From the NCBI GenBank assembly GCA_963969285.1, contig OZ017738.1, positions 244,511,272-244,575,271 on the forward strand: 64,000 nucleotides of DNA. The letters run 5' to 3'. The notes beneath the pieces are model-generated. The model was given only the letters and a program-made list of their open reading frames with translations. It did no database searches and was not told where the DNA came from. Positions 55,509-64,000 of this stretch are shown one piece after another. Source of the DNA: Odontomyia ornata (Eukaryota > Arthropoda > Insecta > Diptera > Stratiomyidae). Each line of letters begins with the position of its first letter. Positions within the stretch are counted from its first letter, which is position 1. Made by a program: the position numbers and the translations under genes.

Positions 55509-56557
55509 CACAACATCTGATCTTCCGCGCACATGATCATCCTTTAAGTGCACACGGAGGTTACGGTCGAACATTACGGCAACTCAAGAAATACTTCTTT
55601 TGGCCTAAAATGGCATCCCAGGTCAAAGACTACGTGAGCGCCTGTGAGACCTGTAAAGGCACCAAAGCGCCCAACCAGCCTCTTCGACCTCCTATGGGTC
55701 AACTCAACGTCCCAGAACGCGTATTCCAGCGTCTATACATCGATCTACTCGGTCCATATCCTCGGTCTTCCATGGGACACATCGGAGCTATAGTCGTTCT
55801 AGACCAGCTTTCAAAGTTCCCAATGGTGGAACCTATCCGTAAATTCACAACTCCATCGATCGTGAAATTCTTAGAGAACCGGGTATTCCATGTGTTCGGT
55901 GTTCCAGAGAGCGTGTACTCAGACAATGGAGTACAGTTCCGGTCTCGGCAGTTTAAGGGCCTACTTGAGCAGTATGGCGTTGAACACCAACTGACGCCCA
56001 TATACTATCCTCAGTCCAACGCATCAGAACGGTTGAACCGCACCCTATTGGCCGCGATCCGTTCTTACGTCCACCCATCTCAAAAGGATTGGGATCGGCG
56101 ATTGTCTGCCATCACATGCGCCCTGCGATCCTCGTATCATTCCGTCACCGGTGTCGCCCTTTACTTTGCCGCCTTTGGACAGCACATGATTTGCCACGGT
56201 AAATCATACCGGCTGTTACGGCAATTAAAGTGTTTGGGAGACCCCGTCGTTGCGCTGGAGCTCCACGAACGTTTCGGAGACCTCCGCAAACAAATCGGAC
56301 GGAAGATTAAGGCCGCAGGAAGTGTAAATGAAGCGCAGTACAATCTCCGGTCACGATCTGCTAATTTCAAGGAAGGAGATGAAGTTCTCCGGCGAAATTT
56401 CCGCCAAAGTGACGCCGCGGGGCATTACAACGCCAAGCTGGACAGGCGATTCTTGAAAAGCCGCATAAAGAAGGTAATGGGACCTAACCGTTACCTGATA
56501 ACGGACCCATCGGGAAAAGAAGTGGGGATATACCACGCGAAAGACCTGCGCCGATAG
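55505..56557 (+). CDS. pol (IN): Element B integrase, intact frame
   Basis: 350 codons. HHCC zinc region (HDHPLSAHGGYGRTL ... CETC), then catalytic Asp in YIDLLGPYPR, Asp in YSDNGVQF and Glu in SNASERLNRTL, the last two 34 residues apart. C-terminal domain ends IYHAKDLRR. All three catalytic acids are present, unlike family A. The true N-terminus is in the frame upstream, separated by an indel; the start at 55505 is only the first ATG of the open part. Integrase inserts the DNA copy. Confidence 0.88.
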   Translation: MTQHLIFRAHDHPLSAHGGYGRTLRQLKKYFFWPKMASQVKDYVSACETCKGTKAPNQPLRPPMGQLNVPERVFQRLYIDLLGPYPRSSMGHIGAIVVLDQLSKFPMVEPIRKFTTPSIVKFLENRVFHVFGVPESVYSDNGVQFRSRQFKGLLEQYGVEHQLTPIYYPQSNASERLNRTLLAAIRSYVHPSQKDWDRRLSAITCALRSSYHSVTGVALYFAAFGQHMICHGKSYRLLRQLKCLGDPVVALELHERFGDLRKQIGRKIKAAGSVNEAQYNLRSRSANFKEGDEVLRRNFRQSDAAGHYNAKLDRRFLKSRIKKVMGPNRYLITDPSGKEVGIYHAKDLRR

Positions 56558-56792
56558 ATAATTGGGCACGTCTGTTTGTCCGTCCGCATATATTTTCAAA
56601 AAACGCGCAAGGTTGTATACTTCCGGCCAAACAAAACATAAGTCGGTCTGTCCGTCTGTCAATTGTGTTTTTCTTTTAGTGTCCTTCTTCTCTAGTCCCA
56701 ACGCCGAAGCCAACCCATGATACACAAAAAGATCCTTCAGCTCCTTTTTCGCAATCCTCATTGCCTTGGGATCGCGAGAAAATTAGCTGCCC
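56558..56792 (+). other. Element B 3' untranslated region
   Basis: Two CCGTCCG-type short tracts and no gene. No clear purine-rich tract precedes the LTR; the last bases are GCTGCCC. Family A also ends CTGCCC before its 3' LTR (minus strand at 21084-21089). Confidence 0.6.
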
Positions 56793-56793
56793 T

Positions 56794-57088
56794 GTAGTAA
56801 TTGAGAAGGGAGTACTCATCCCGAAAATAATGCGTGAACGTGCAAAAGCTGAAAAATGTGTTGATGAAGTAAAAGCGTTCGAGTCCTGCTGCAAAGAAAG
56901 CAGCATACTTATGGTGATCACATGGCGAAAGGAAAATTCAGCTCTGAAATCATGTTTGGAGAAGTGGTATCGGAACGAACAGTTTCAAAATGAATGCTAA
57001 GATATATACCTGGAGGAACGTGCGGAATTTCGACGTACCGGATTAACCAAAAAGAAAAAACAGGCACTTGCAGGAGAAAATAAGTAGC
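56794..57088 (+). pseudogene. CMC1: Captured CMC1 segment, LTR 2 copy
   Basis: Same as in LTR 1: GVLIPKIMRERAKAEKCVDE, Trp replacing the third Cys of the twin Cx9C, TAA at 56998-57000 after NEC. The open frame runs upstream of the LTR into element 3' sequence by chance. Frame after TAA gives LEERAEFRRTGLTKKKKQ. Confidence 0.86.
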
Positions 57089-57092
57089 CGAA

Positions 57093-57886
57093 TTATTGGG
57101 AAAAAGTCTTTTTTTTTGGTATTAAGAGAAACAGTAGATATAATTTGTTTTGTAGCTTTGTATTTACCTTGAACATGTTGTTTAAAATCAAAACGACGAG
57201 GTATTGTTTCTGTTACTTTAAACGTGTGGATAAAGTCATATAAGATGTCGGGAGGTATCTCCTTTGGAGCAATTACGTTCAGAATTAGAACATCTTTGTT
57301 GGAAGTCTCTGCAATACGATGCATCCCTTGAAAGTCTTTTGGGTCCAAGTTCTTTTCTTCTGGTAGAACAATTACAATAAAACTTGCGTGATAGTAGCGG
57401 GTCCCAAGCTTGTAGAGCACTGAAATCAACTCATTAGTTTTCAAATGGTGTTATGAAAATTCGATCTTACGAAAATCAACGCCAAACTTGGTTCCATTCT
57501 TGATTACCCAACCTTTTGATTTGAGGTAAAAACACGCGGGTAATGTATATGCAAATTTTGCCTTAATTTTTGCAAACTTTTGATACGCCTGCCCTCGGCT
57601 GATTGAAACACCATCAAGATCGAATATGTCCACTACGTTTGATACAAACGCTAGAAAGAAGGCTTCCTCCAAATCGAGTACCAATATCTCTGCGTACGTC
57701 GTCGCAGTAAGCTTTGACCTGCTTTCAACACTAGACAGGGGGAAATTGCGTGAATGAGAGCCCTTTCCAAATCCTCCGTTTTCATAGAGGCCACGAATGC
57801 TGTTCTCGCTAGCTCCAGTCACCTCAAGGGAAAATCCTGTGAATGTTAATACGTCTTCTTGACTTCGCCTTGGCTACAAACTGCAT
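57093..57886 (-). pseudogene. TSEN2: Captured TSEN2 segment, LTR 2 copy
   Basis: Same two-exon structure; intron at about 57420-57470. Differences from LTR 1 include GTKFGVDF for GTKFSGDF and a 1-bp change in a T run near the end that extends the last frame by about 17 codons. Catalytic Tyr, His and Lys are kept. The spliced reading stays open in both copies. Confidence 0.87.
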
Positions 57887-58830
57887 TTTATGTTGAACAT
57901 ATGTGGATGCAAACAACCCGCTCCATTTACTAACGCTTTGACAATGCACTTGTGCAAAGTTGGCAAGTTTTGATCGTCACGTGCGGGGAAAATGCTTAGG
58001 CTGCGTTCAGTGCATGCAAAAATCATGTTTTTTATGATTAAAACGAATGTTTTCCAAACTTATACAGAAAAATTGTTTTAAGTTGTTCAAAATGCAATTA
58101 GCGTTTATTAATGGATTTCTTTAACACCAACACTTTCTGAAATTCTTACCAATTTTCACTTATTTGAATTTTCCCACCCAACATTTGTACGCATGTGCAA
58201 AGTTGTGACACAGGGGAGTTCGCTTGGAATCGCCAAGAGGAGGGGGGAGAAAAAGATGGAGGACTGGCGCTAACAAAGTGAAGTGATTGGTGCAAGTTAA
58301 AATCGTGTCACTTTAATGTTCGATTCCAAAACGAAATAAGACTTTGATTCGAACAAAACTTGAAAACCGGGAACAAAAATAAGATCAATTAAAGAGAGTT
58401 CGGTTTCGTCGCTCGTGTGTGACTTATCATATGTGGGAAATTTAAAAAGCGTAGCGGAATATATCGTACCAATTGTGTATTTTAAGTTGAGTAAAAAGGA
58501 TTAGAAAACCTTGACGCTTCGTTCCCGGTTGTACACAGCAACGAAAACTTATCGTTTTCTCCAATTTTCCTTCTTTTTGGTTTCCATCTATATTGCAAAT
58601 GCAAAATTTCGCAACCAATGCAATCCACGTTGTTATCATTCATCTTAGTTGCCAGCCCTCAGAAATCTTATACTCTACAGACTAATATTCGCAGAGACTT
58701 GCGCATCAAACTTCTTCTATGCAAGCAACGCTTTTGATACGACTTTTGAACTGAGAGAGTTCTCTCAAAGAAAAAATAAAATAATCATCGCAAACTGTTT
58801 GAATAAGTCGCACTAGCAATTGCGGAACGA

Positions 58831-59519
58831 CAAACCCAAAGAAATTAATGTGTGTGCGTAAGCGTAATTGTGTAAAACATCGAATGGGAAATTAGCGTCG
58901 GACCAAAGTGGGAAAGTCATTAAACTGGATGCTACAGTTAAAAGGGCTGCATCTCATCGGATACCCGGCTGTCATCCACTGTCAGAGCGCAAGTGGGATT
59001 GTATGGAGGATGCTGGAGTGCTACGCTGATCGCGTTGAATATAGATATGAAAAACGTTGAAGTTTTAGAAAATAAATCAAGATGTCAACTACGCCTGTAG
59101 CAAATTAACCGTAATTAAATAATTCAAATCGCGGGCCGTAAATCAATAAACTTTTAACCACCTGTGAATAAAATCTAAATTTAAATGCGTTTTACGTAAA
59201 TGTATATTCGTGGATCATTGTATTAGAGCGAGATTTTTAAAATTTTTACGAAGTTGCAGGACCTGCCCACCTCGTCAACGAGCGCTCGTCGTCGGAAAAG
59301 GTTGGGGGAGTTTGTTTCATTCTTTACATTTCTTTTTATACATTTTATATTTGAATGTAATTTTTTTTTTTTTTTATCCTTCTTATAAATTTTTATACAG
59401 ATTCTTTACATTTTTTTGTATATTTTTATCTTTGAGTATTATTTTTTTATATCCTACTTACAATTTTTATACATATTTGTTTTTACAATTTTTATACATT
59501 TTTTATATATGAGCTTAAT
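58831..59519. other. 689-bp segment present only in LTR 2
   Basis: LTR 1 reads GCGGAACGA then ATTTTTTTCTC directly (about 50020), while LTR 2 has 689 bp between. The first half is mixed sequence with no recognised gene; the second half is T-rich with TTTTTATAC-like repeats. No inverted ends or duplication are clear, so it may be an insertion in LTR 2 or a loss from LTR 1. Confidence 0.75.
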
Positions 59520-60335
59520 TTTTTTCTCAATTAATTAATTTAGATATTCTCGGATTTAAGATGTTGGTAAATAAATGATGAATTAAATTAAACCATAAGT
59601 CTTTCCCTTCCGTTCTATCTAACCGGGCATAGGACCCGGTACGGTGGCAGGCTTCCCCCTCAAAACATGAGCCAGCCACCGGGTACTTAATAATCCCATA
59701 TAATCGTTCTGTTTCAGGTGACGTTATGGGTTGAGTGGCCCAAGCAGAGTGCCTTTTTATGGCATAGATTTATGCAATTCAATTGTATAATTCTATGACA
59801 TAAATTGGTCACCGGGGTACTCCCCTTCTGATGGGAAGGTTCATACAATTCAAGTTGTATGAATTTTCCACTCAGAAGAGGAATACCTGGCCACTTCAAC
59901 AAGCTATCTTTGGATTTATTCCGGTTGGGTGGGTATGAAGGGGCTCCACCACCACCCGGTTGCCCCTCTTTCATTTGTTGGCCATGAACTTCGTTGGGTA
60001 ATGACGAGGTCAACCCCAAGTTCGCCTTTCTTCTGAGGTTTCACTTGTTCTAGTAACAAGTACGTCTTCTTCGGTGAGGTTATCTACAATGTTGCGACTT
60101 CGGTCGTTTTCTTTTGATCTATGTATGAAATTCGTGAATGCGAAATTTTTTGTAGTGGGTCCTCGTGCTGGGGAAACGAACCCGCCCCACGACACCGCAA
60201 TGCTAGCCTGCCAGCGCATTCACGCGTCTCCAGACGAGGGCATTCTTGGCAGGAACCGACACCTTCCTCTGCCGAGGCAGCAGAACATCGCTGCAGTCCT
60301 TCACGGACATCTTTGAACTTTTTATTCACTACAAA

Positions 60336-60353
60336 TGGCGCCCAACGTGGGGC
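60336..60353 (+). promoter_or_regulatory. Primer binding site of second element B copy
   Basis: TGGCGCCCAACGTGGGGC, 2 nt after LTR 2. Identical to the first copy. Confidence 0.85.
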
Positions 60354-61152
60354 CCGAAAAGCCCGGCTGTATCATCAGTCGTGAGCACGAGACAGTCCAT
60401 CGTCTCTAGGTGTCCCCACAAGGTGTTAGTATTTTTGGCGGGTAGATAACTCCCGAGGGTTTTTGCACTAATCGTGCCCCAGCAACTTAATAACTTTCGA
60501 ACGTGTGTTGTCTTTGGACATCAATATCGTTTGGTCCTGCTTTTGATTTATACTTTGGTGGTTTACCACCATTGTATAACTAGTAAGGCCAAATGATATT
60601 AGAGTCCCTTTTTGTGTTCGGAGGTTATTATCCCAACAACTTTATGCGGAGGATTCTGATTCGCTCCCCAAACCAGCGGTGCCTAGGGGTCTTAAATTAC
60701 ATGGATTTTGATTTCATGTGATTGGCTGATTAGCTAATCCATGACTATCCATGACAAGACACGCGCTGCTTGTGGATTAGAATCCAACCCTGGGCTAACA
60801 AGTTGTAACTTGAGAAATTTGCTAATGAGGGATCACTTCTGAACCCTGATTTTCATGGTGCCACAAGAGAGTGTCCCTGAAATGCTTTAAAAGGATTGTG
60901 CCATTGGTGTCCATACTTGGGAGGAAGGACGGAAAGGAAAGACCTATTATATTTTTTTTTTTGATAAAGTAAAATTTTTTTTTACCTTGCGGTTTTTTTG
61001 TGAGGTTCTCGTATAGTTCGCCACTGACGGCCACTTTTTGGGGTTTTTGTTTTATTAATAATTAATTACTTATTTCATAGCGTTATTGTAGCCTTTTGTA
61101 AACTCTTTCATTAATTTAGGTATTTATTTAGAAAATTAAATTTCCTTTAGAA
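60354..61152 (+). other. Second element B copy: 5' leader
   Basis: Near copy of 50857-51655. No gene. Confidence 0.65.
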
Positions 61153-62644
61153 TGTCGACCAAACGCACGCCAGACAAGCGCAGGTTGCATGATGCGTCAT
61201 CTGCCAGCAGGCGCGAAATGATGGAACGTCCGTACAAACGTTGGCGTGCGGACACGAGTTCCACGAAGCCTGTGTGACCCAGCATTTACTAGTCAGCCGG
61301 ACTTGTCCCCTATGCCGACAACCAGCCACCTCAGCGGAGCGACCTTCCAGCCACCTAGAGCTTCCAGCTGCTCAAGGGGCGGTGCCCAAATCAACGGAAC
61401 GGCGGGAGCAGGTTCCAACAGCGGCTGATGAGCCTGACTTAATGGGCCGAGCTGAAGCAGTTCTGCCTGCAGAAGAGGCGAGACCCACAGTGGCTGTGGA
61501 AGCGACCGTTTTACAAGACCTAATGGCGCTCATGCAGGACCTGTCCACCCGGGTAGCCTCGCTGGAAAGCCAGAAAAAGACTCCAGCACCACCTCGGCCA
61601 AGAACGCCTCCTATGTGGGATTCGGACCCAAATCCGTGGGACTTTCCGGTAGACTCGCGGCACGATCCCGAACGAATCCGGCCAGGTGCAGCAATGAATC
61701 CGTTGGCTCCAGTGTACCGGCCCCAACTGAGCCAAGCACCGCCACCAAATCAGGCTCCAGTGATTCCGCCGGACCAACGCTTCCATCCACACGATATGTA
61801 TCGGCTGAAGCCGACACAGATCCCCAGCATCATCCAGGGATGGAATCTGCATTTCAGTGGGGAACCCAATACTATAACGGTGGAAGTCTTCATAAGTCGG
61901 GTGGAGTCGCTGATTGAGCAGATGCTAGCAGGAGACCGCACAGCGCTCGCAGGATACTTGCCAATGCTGCTTAGGGGAGCAGCACTTGAGACATATTGGC
62001 GAATACATTCAGCCCCACCATCCATACGCTGGTCACGGTTGAAGGAGGTACTCCGCATGGAGTATCCTACGGTCGACATGGATGAATTAGTACTGGACAA
62101 GATGAATGCTAGATGGCAGCGTCCGGACGAGTCCTTCCATCAATATCGAGCCAATATCCTTCGGCTGAATGACCAGTTGTCAGAGCCGTTGTCTTCTACC
62201 CAAATACTGCGCCTGCTAAAGCGCAATCTAAGGCCGGAGATTCATCGCCATATCGTGAACTCCGATCCACAGAGTATGGAGGCCCTGCTGAGAAATGTGC
62301 GTCGTATAGAAGGATTTGAAGAAGATCGACGGGACCGGCCATACTTACTAGCTAGGACGGGTCCTCGACGAGGAATCGCGGAATTGGCCCCAGATTATAC
62401 CACCATGGATCTGGAGGAAGATTTGGACCAAGACCAGCTCACTGTAGCCGCAGTGGGAAGTCTTACGACCTGCTGGAATTGCCATCAAACCGGACACCGG
62501 TTCATTTCATGCCGAGCAGAGCGTAAAGTTTTCTGCTATGGTTGCGGCAAGCCAGACACTTACTTCCCGGACTGTTCTGAATGTGCCGCGCGAAAAGACG
62601 GCCAAAAGAGTACCCGACCACCTCAGCGGTACTCTAAGCCCTAG
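61153..62644 (+). pseudogene. gag: Second element B Gag, RING disrupted
   Basis: ATG at 61153 is followed after about 12 codons by a change in which 25 bp are replaced by ATG, a net loss of 22 bp, which shifts frame and removes the first zinc-ligand pair region. The remaining frame (from 61241) has CGHEFHEAC and CPLC, the coiled stretch, capsid and both knuckles. The frameshift heptamer region at about 62590-62600 reads A AAA GAC in place of A AAA AAC. Confidence 0.88.
62593..62635 (+). promoter_or_regulatory. Decayed frameshift site of second element B copy
   Basis: One A-to-G change (CGA AAA GAC) breaks the slippery heptamer. The spacer and the AGAGTACC/GGTACTCT stem are unchanged. Confidence 0.8.
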
Positions 62645-63675
62645 CAGTAGCTCCTCAGCCAGCTACTCACCCCAACAAACCTGACGTTAACCCACCAGCC
62701 ATGACCACTACGACTGCGGATGTTCACTCTCTTCCGGAGACCTCGCCAACGACAATATTGAAGCGACCATCGCAGTCACTGCCAGAAGAACCCCAGCAGC
62801 CTCAAATACGCACTCTGAAACCTTATCATGTTCGACTGCAGGAATATCGGGTGGCTTGAGAGCGAATATTTGCTTCCGAAGTAGTCACTTCCCGCCCGCG
62901 CACGACAAAATGGTCAACTCGTCGTTGGCGGAATTTCCGCAAGAGAGTGCGCATCTGCCGTCAAACCTTAAACTCTTGTAACATCTCGGAGGTTGCTGAG
63001 AATGAGATCAGACCTTATCATCCAATTAAAGTGTTGGGCGAGACCGTGTTTGCATTGATCGACACGGGTGCCAGTATCAGTTGTCTTGCCTCGAGCTTTG
63101 GCTCGAAGGTGCTCCAAGAATATCCGACCTTGATTAAATCCTGGCGCACTGAAACCAGTACAGCTGATGGTACCAAACACCCTATACGAGGTAAACTAAC
63201 CACACCCGTGACGTTCAGGGGTCAGACGAAGGATATTACCTTCTACATTATTCCGTCTTTGACTCAGAATGTGTACCTTGGCGTTCATTTCGTCCTTCGC
63301 TTTGGACTGGCCTCAGATTTATTCACAGATTTGTCTTTAAAAACCAGAAATGTCAACGAAATCACTTCTACTCCCGATAGGCATGACCTGACGCCCAACC
63401 AACGACAACGCCTGGAAGCATCCATCGCTGCTTTCCCATCTTACGCTACCCAAGGTCTTGGCCGCACCACCCTAGTCTCACACGCCATCGACGTTGGCGA
63501 TAGTAAACCAATTAAACAGAGACACTACGCCATCTCACCGGCCATGGAGAAATTGGTGTATGCGGAGCTAGATAGGATGCTCGAGTTGGGGGTCATAGAA
63601 GAGTCCCAAAGTGCCTGGTCATCACCGGTAACCTTGGTGGTGAAGCCAGGTAAAGTCTTGATGCCCGTAAGGTAA
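62600..63675 (+). pseudogene. pol (PR): Second element B pol 5' part (protease, RT start)
   Basis: A TGA at 62857-62859 replaces the Arg codon in the VARERIF motif of copy 1. After it the frame is open from 62947, with the protease LIDTGASISCL. VYLGVHF replaces VYLGVDF. It ends at TAA 63673 with the same 8-bp deletion as copy 1. Confidence 0.87.
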
Positions 63676-64000
63676 ACGCGGTTACCATCAAGGACGCGTA
63701 CCCTCTTCCACTCATCGATGGAATACTAGGGAGACTGCCGAAAGCCAATTATATCACCAGTCTCGACCTAAAAGACGCCTTCTGGCAAATTCCACTCGAT
63801 GAGGACTCGAGGGACAAGACCGCCTTCACAGTGCCTGGACGACCATTATATCAGTTCGTCACAATGCCCTTTGGCCTGTGTAACGCGCCGCAAACGATGA
63901 CTCGGTTGATGGACAAGGTCATCCCACCTCACCTGAAACACCAAGTGTTCGTGTACCTTGATGATCTGTTACTCATCACGGAAACGTTTGCTCAACACCT
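63676..64000 (+). pseudogene. pol (RT): Second element B RT core, cut by window end
   Basis: Homology continues after the shared deletion: SLDLKDAFWQIPL, PGRPLYQFVTMPFGLCNAPQ and the YLDD region at about 63950. The Gly in MPFG, changed in copy 1, is kept. The window ends before RNase H. Confidence 0.85.

Larger units (their letters stand above)
56793..60333 (+). repeat. LTR 2 of element B, 3541 bp
   Basis: TGTAGT...ACTACA. Near-identical to LTR 1 apart from point changes and a 689-bp extra segment. It lies between the two internal regions and serves both as 3' LTR of the first and 5' LTR of the second. Confidence 0.9.
47985..64000 (+). mobile_element. Ty3/gypsy retrotransposon B, LTR-internal-LTR-internal (continues past window)
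   Basis: First LTR 47985-50836, first internal region 50837-56792, second LTR 56793-60333, second internal region 60334 to the window end. The two internal regions share an 8-bp deletion in RT, so they came from one defective ancestor. Plus-strand coding in order RING-Gag, protease, RT, RNase H, integrase. The far LTR and any target duplication lie outside the window. Confidence 0.88.

Noticed and set aside
56351..56761. 136-codon minus-strand frame at the end of element B
   Set aside because: Overlaps the integrase end and 3' untranslated region; no domain and no start context.

Overview
This is eukaryotic, almost certainly arthropod (probably insect) repeat-rich DNA. It has no bacterial gene organisation. 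It holds satellite arrays, microsatellites, intron-containing gene fragments, an R1-clade-like LINE, a mariner fragment, a CACTA-like DNA transposon and Ty3/gypsy LTR retrotransposons. I see no intact single-copy host gene and no convincing RNA gene. The species cannot be named from the sequence.

The underlying locus is a hierarchical repeat. Blocks of a ~317-bp satellite (1-1278, 2690-3722, 14227-17968, 38992-39628, 46707-47984) alternate with a ~310-bp hairpin-ending unit (3723, 13944, 17969, 37396, 46424), (TA)n tracts, a degenerate ~150-bp repeat carrying AAAATGGCGGCC, and a 1.3-1.4 kb non-autonomous element with a CCGT/ACGG microsatellite. The same order recurs several times. Each super-unit copy carries different insertions, so one copy gives the empty site for an insertion in another.

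Insertions from left to right. (1) 7020-13809: a CACTA-like transposon, minus strand, with CACGGAGAGAAAAA ends and a TA duplication. It has a zinc-finger transposase gene, broken by a frameshift and a nested insertion, and a multi-exon accessory gene with a SAM-like domain. (2) 18337-35572: Ty3/gypsy family A, minus strand, inside (TA)n and flanked by AGAT on both sides. It is internally rearranged: part of gag plus LTR is duplicated around a 462-bp palindrome, a MITE-like unit and a dead mariner. (3) 40276-45770: an R1-clade-like LINE, minus strand, poly(A)-tailed, frameshifted. (4) 47985-64000 and beyond: Ty3/gypsy family B, plus strand, arranged LTR-internal-LTR-internal.

The most unusual biology is in the two gypsy families. 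Both encode Gag with an N-terminal RING-H2 finger, followed by capsid-like and zinc-knuckle regions. Both join gag to pol by a -1 shift at A AAA AAC followed by a hairpin with a 13-nt loop and a compensatory pair change between families. Both have very long LTRs (2.7-3.5 kb) that carry pieces of host genes near their 5' (U3) end. Family B LTRs hold a convergent pair, CMC1 (sense, damaged) and TSEN2 (tRNA-splicing endonuclease subunit, antisense, a 51-bp intron kept, catalytic Tyr/His/Lys present). Family A LTRs hold the start of the U2 snRNP A' gene. Because these pieces lie between LTR termini with a tRNA-Lys-type primer site next to the LTR, they are part of the LTR and have been copied by reverse transcription. 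All pol regions seen are broken, so these copies cannot move by themselves.
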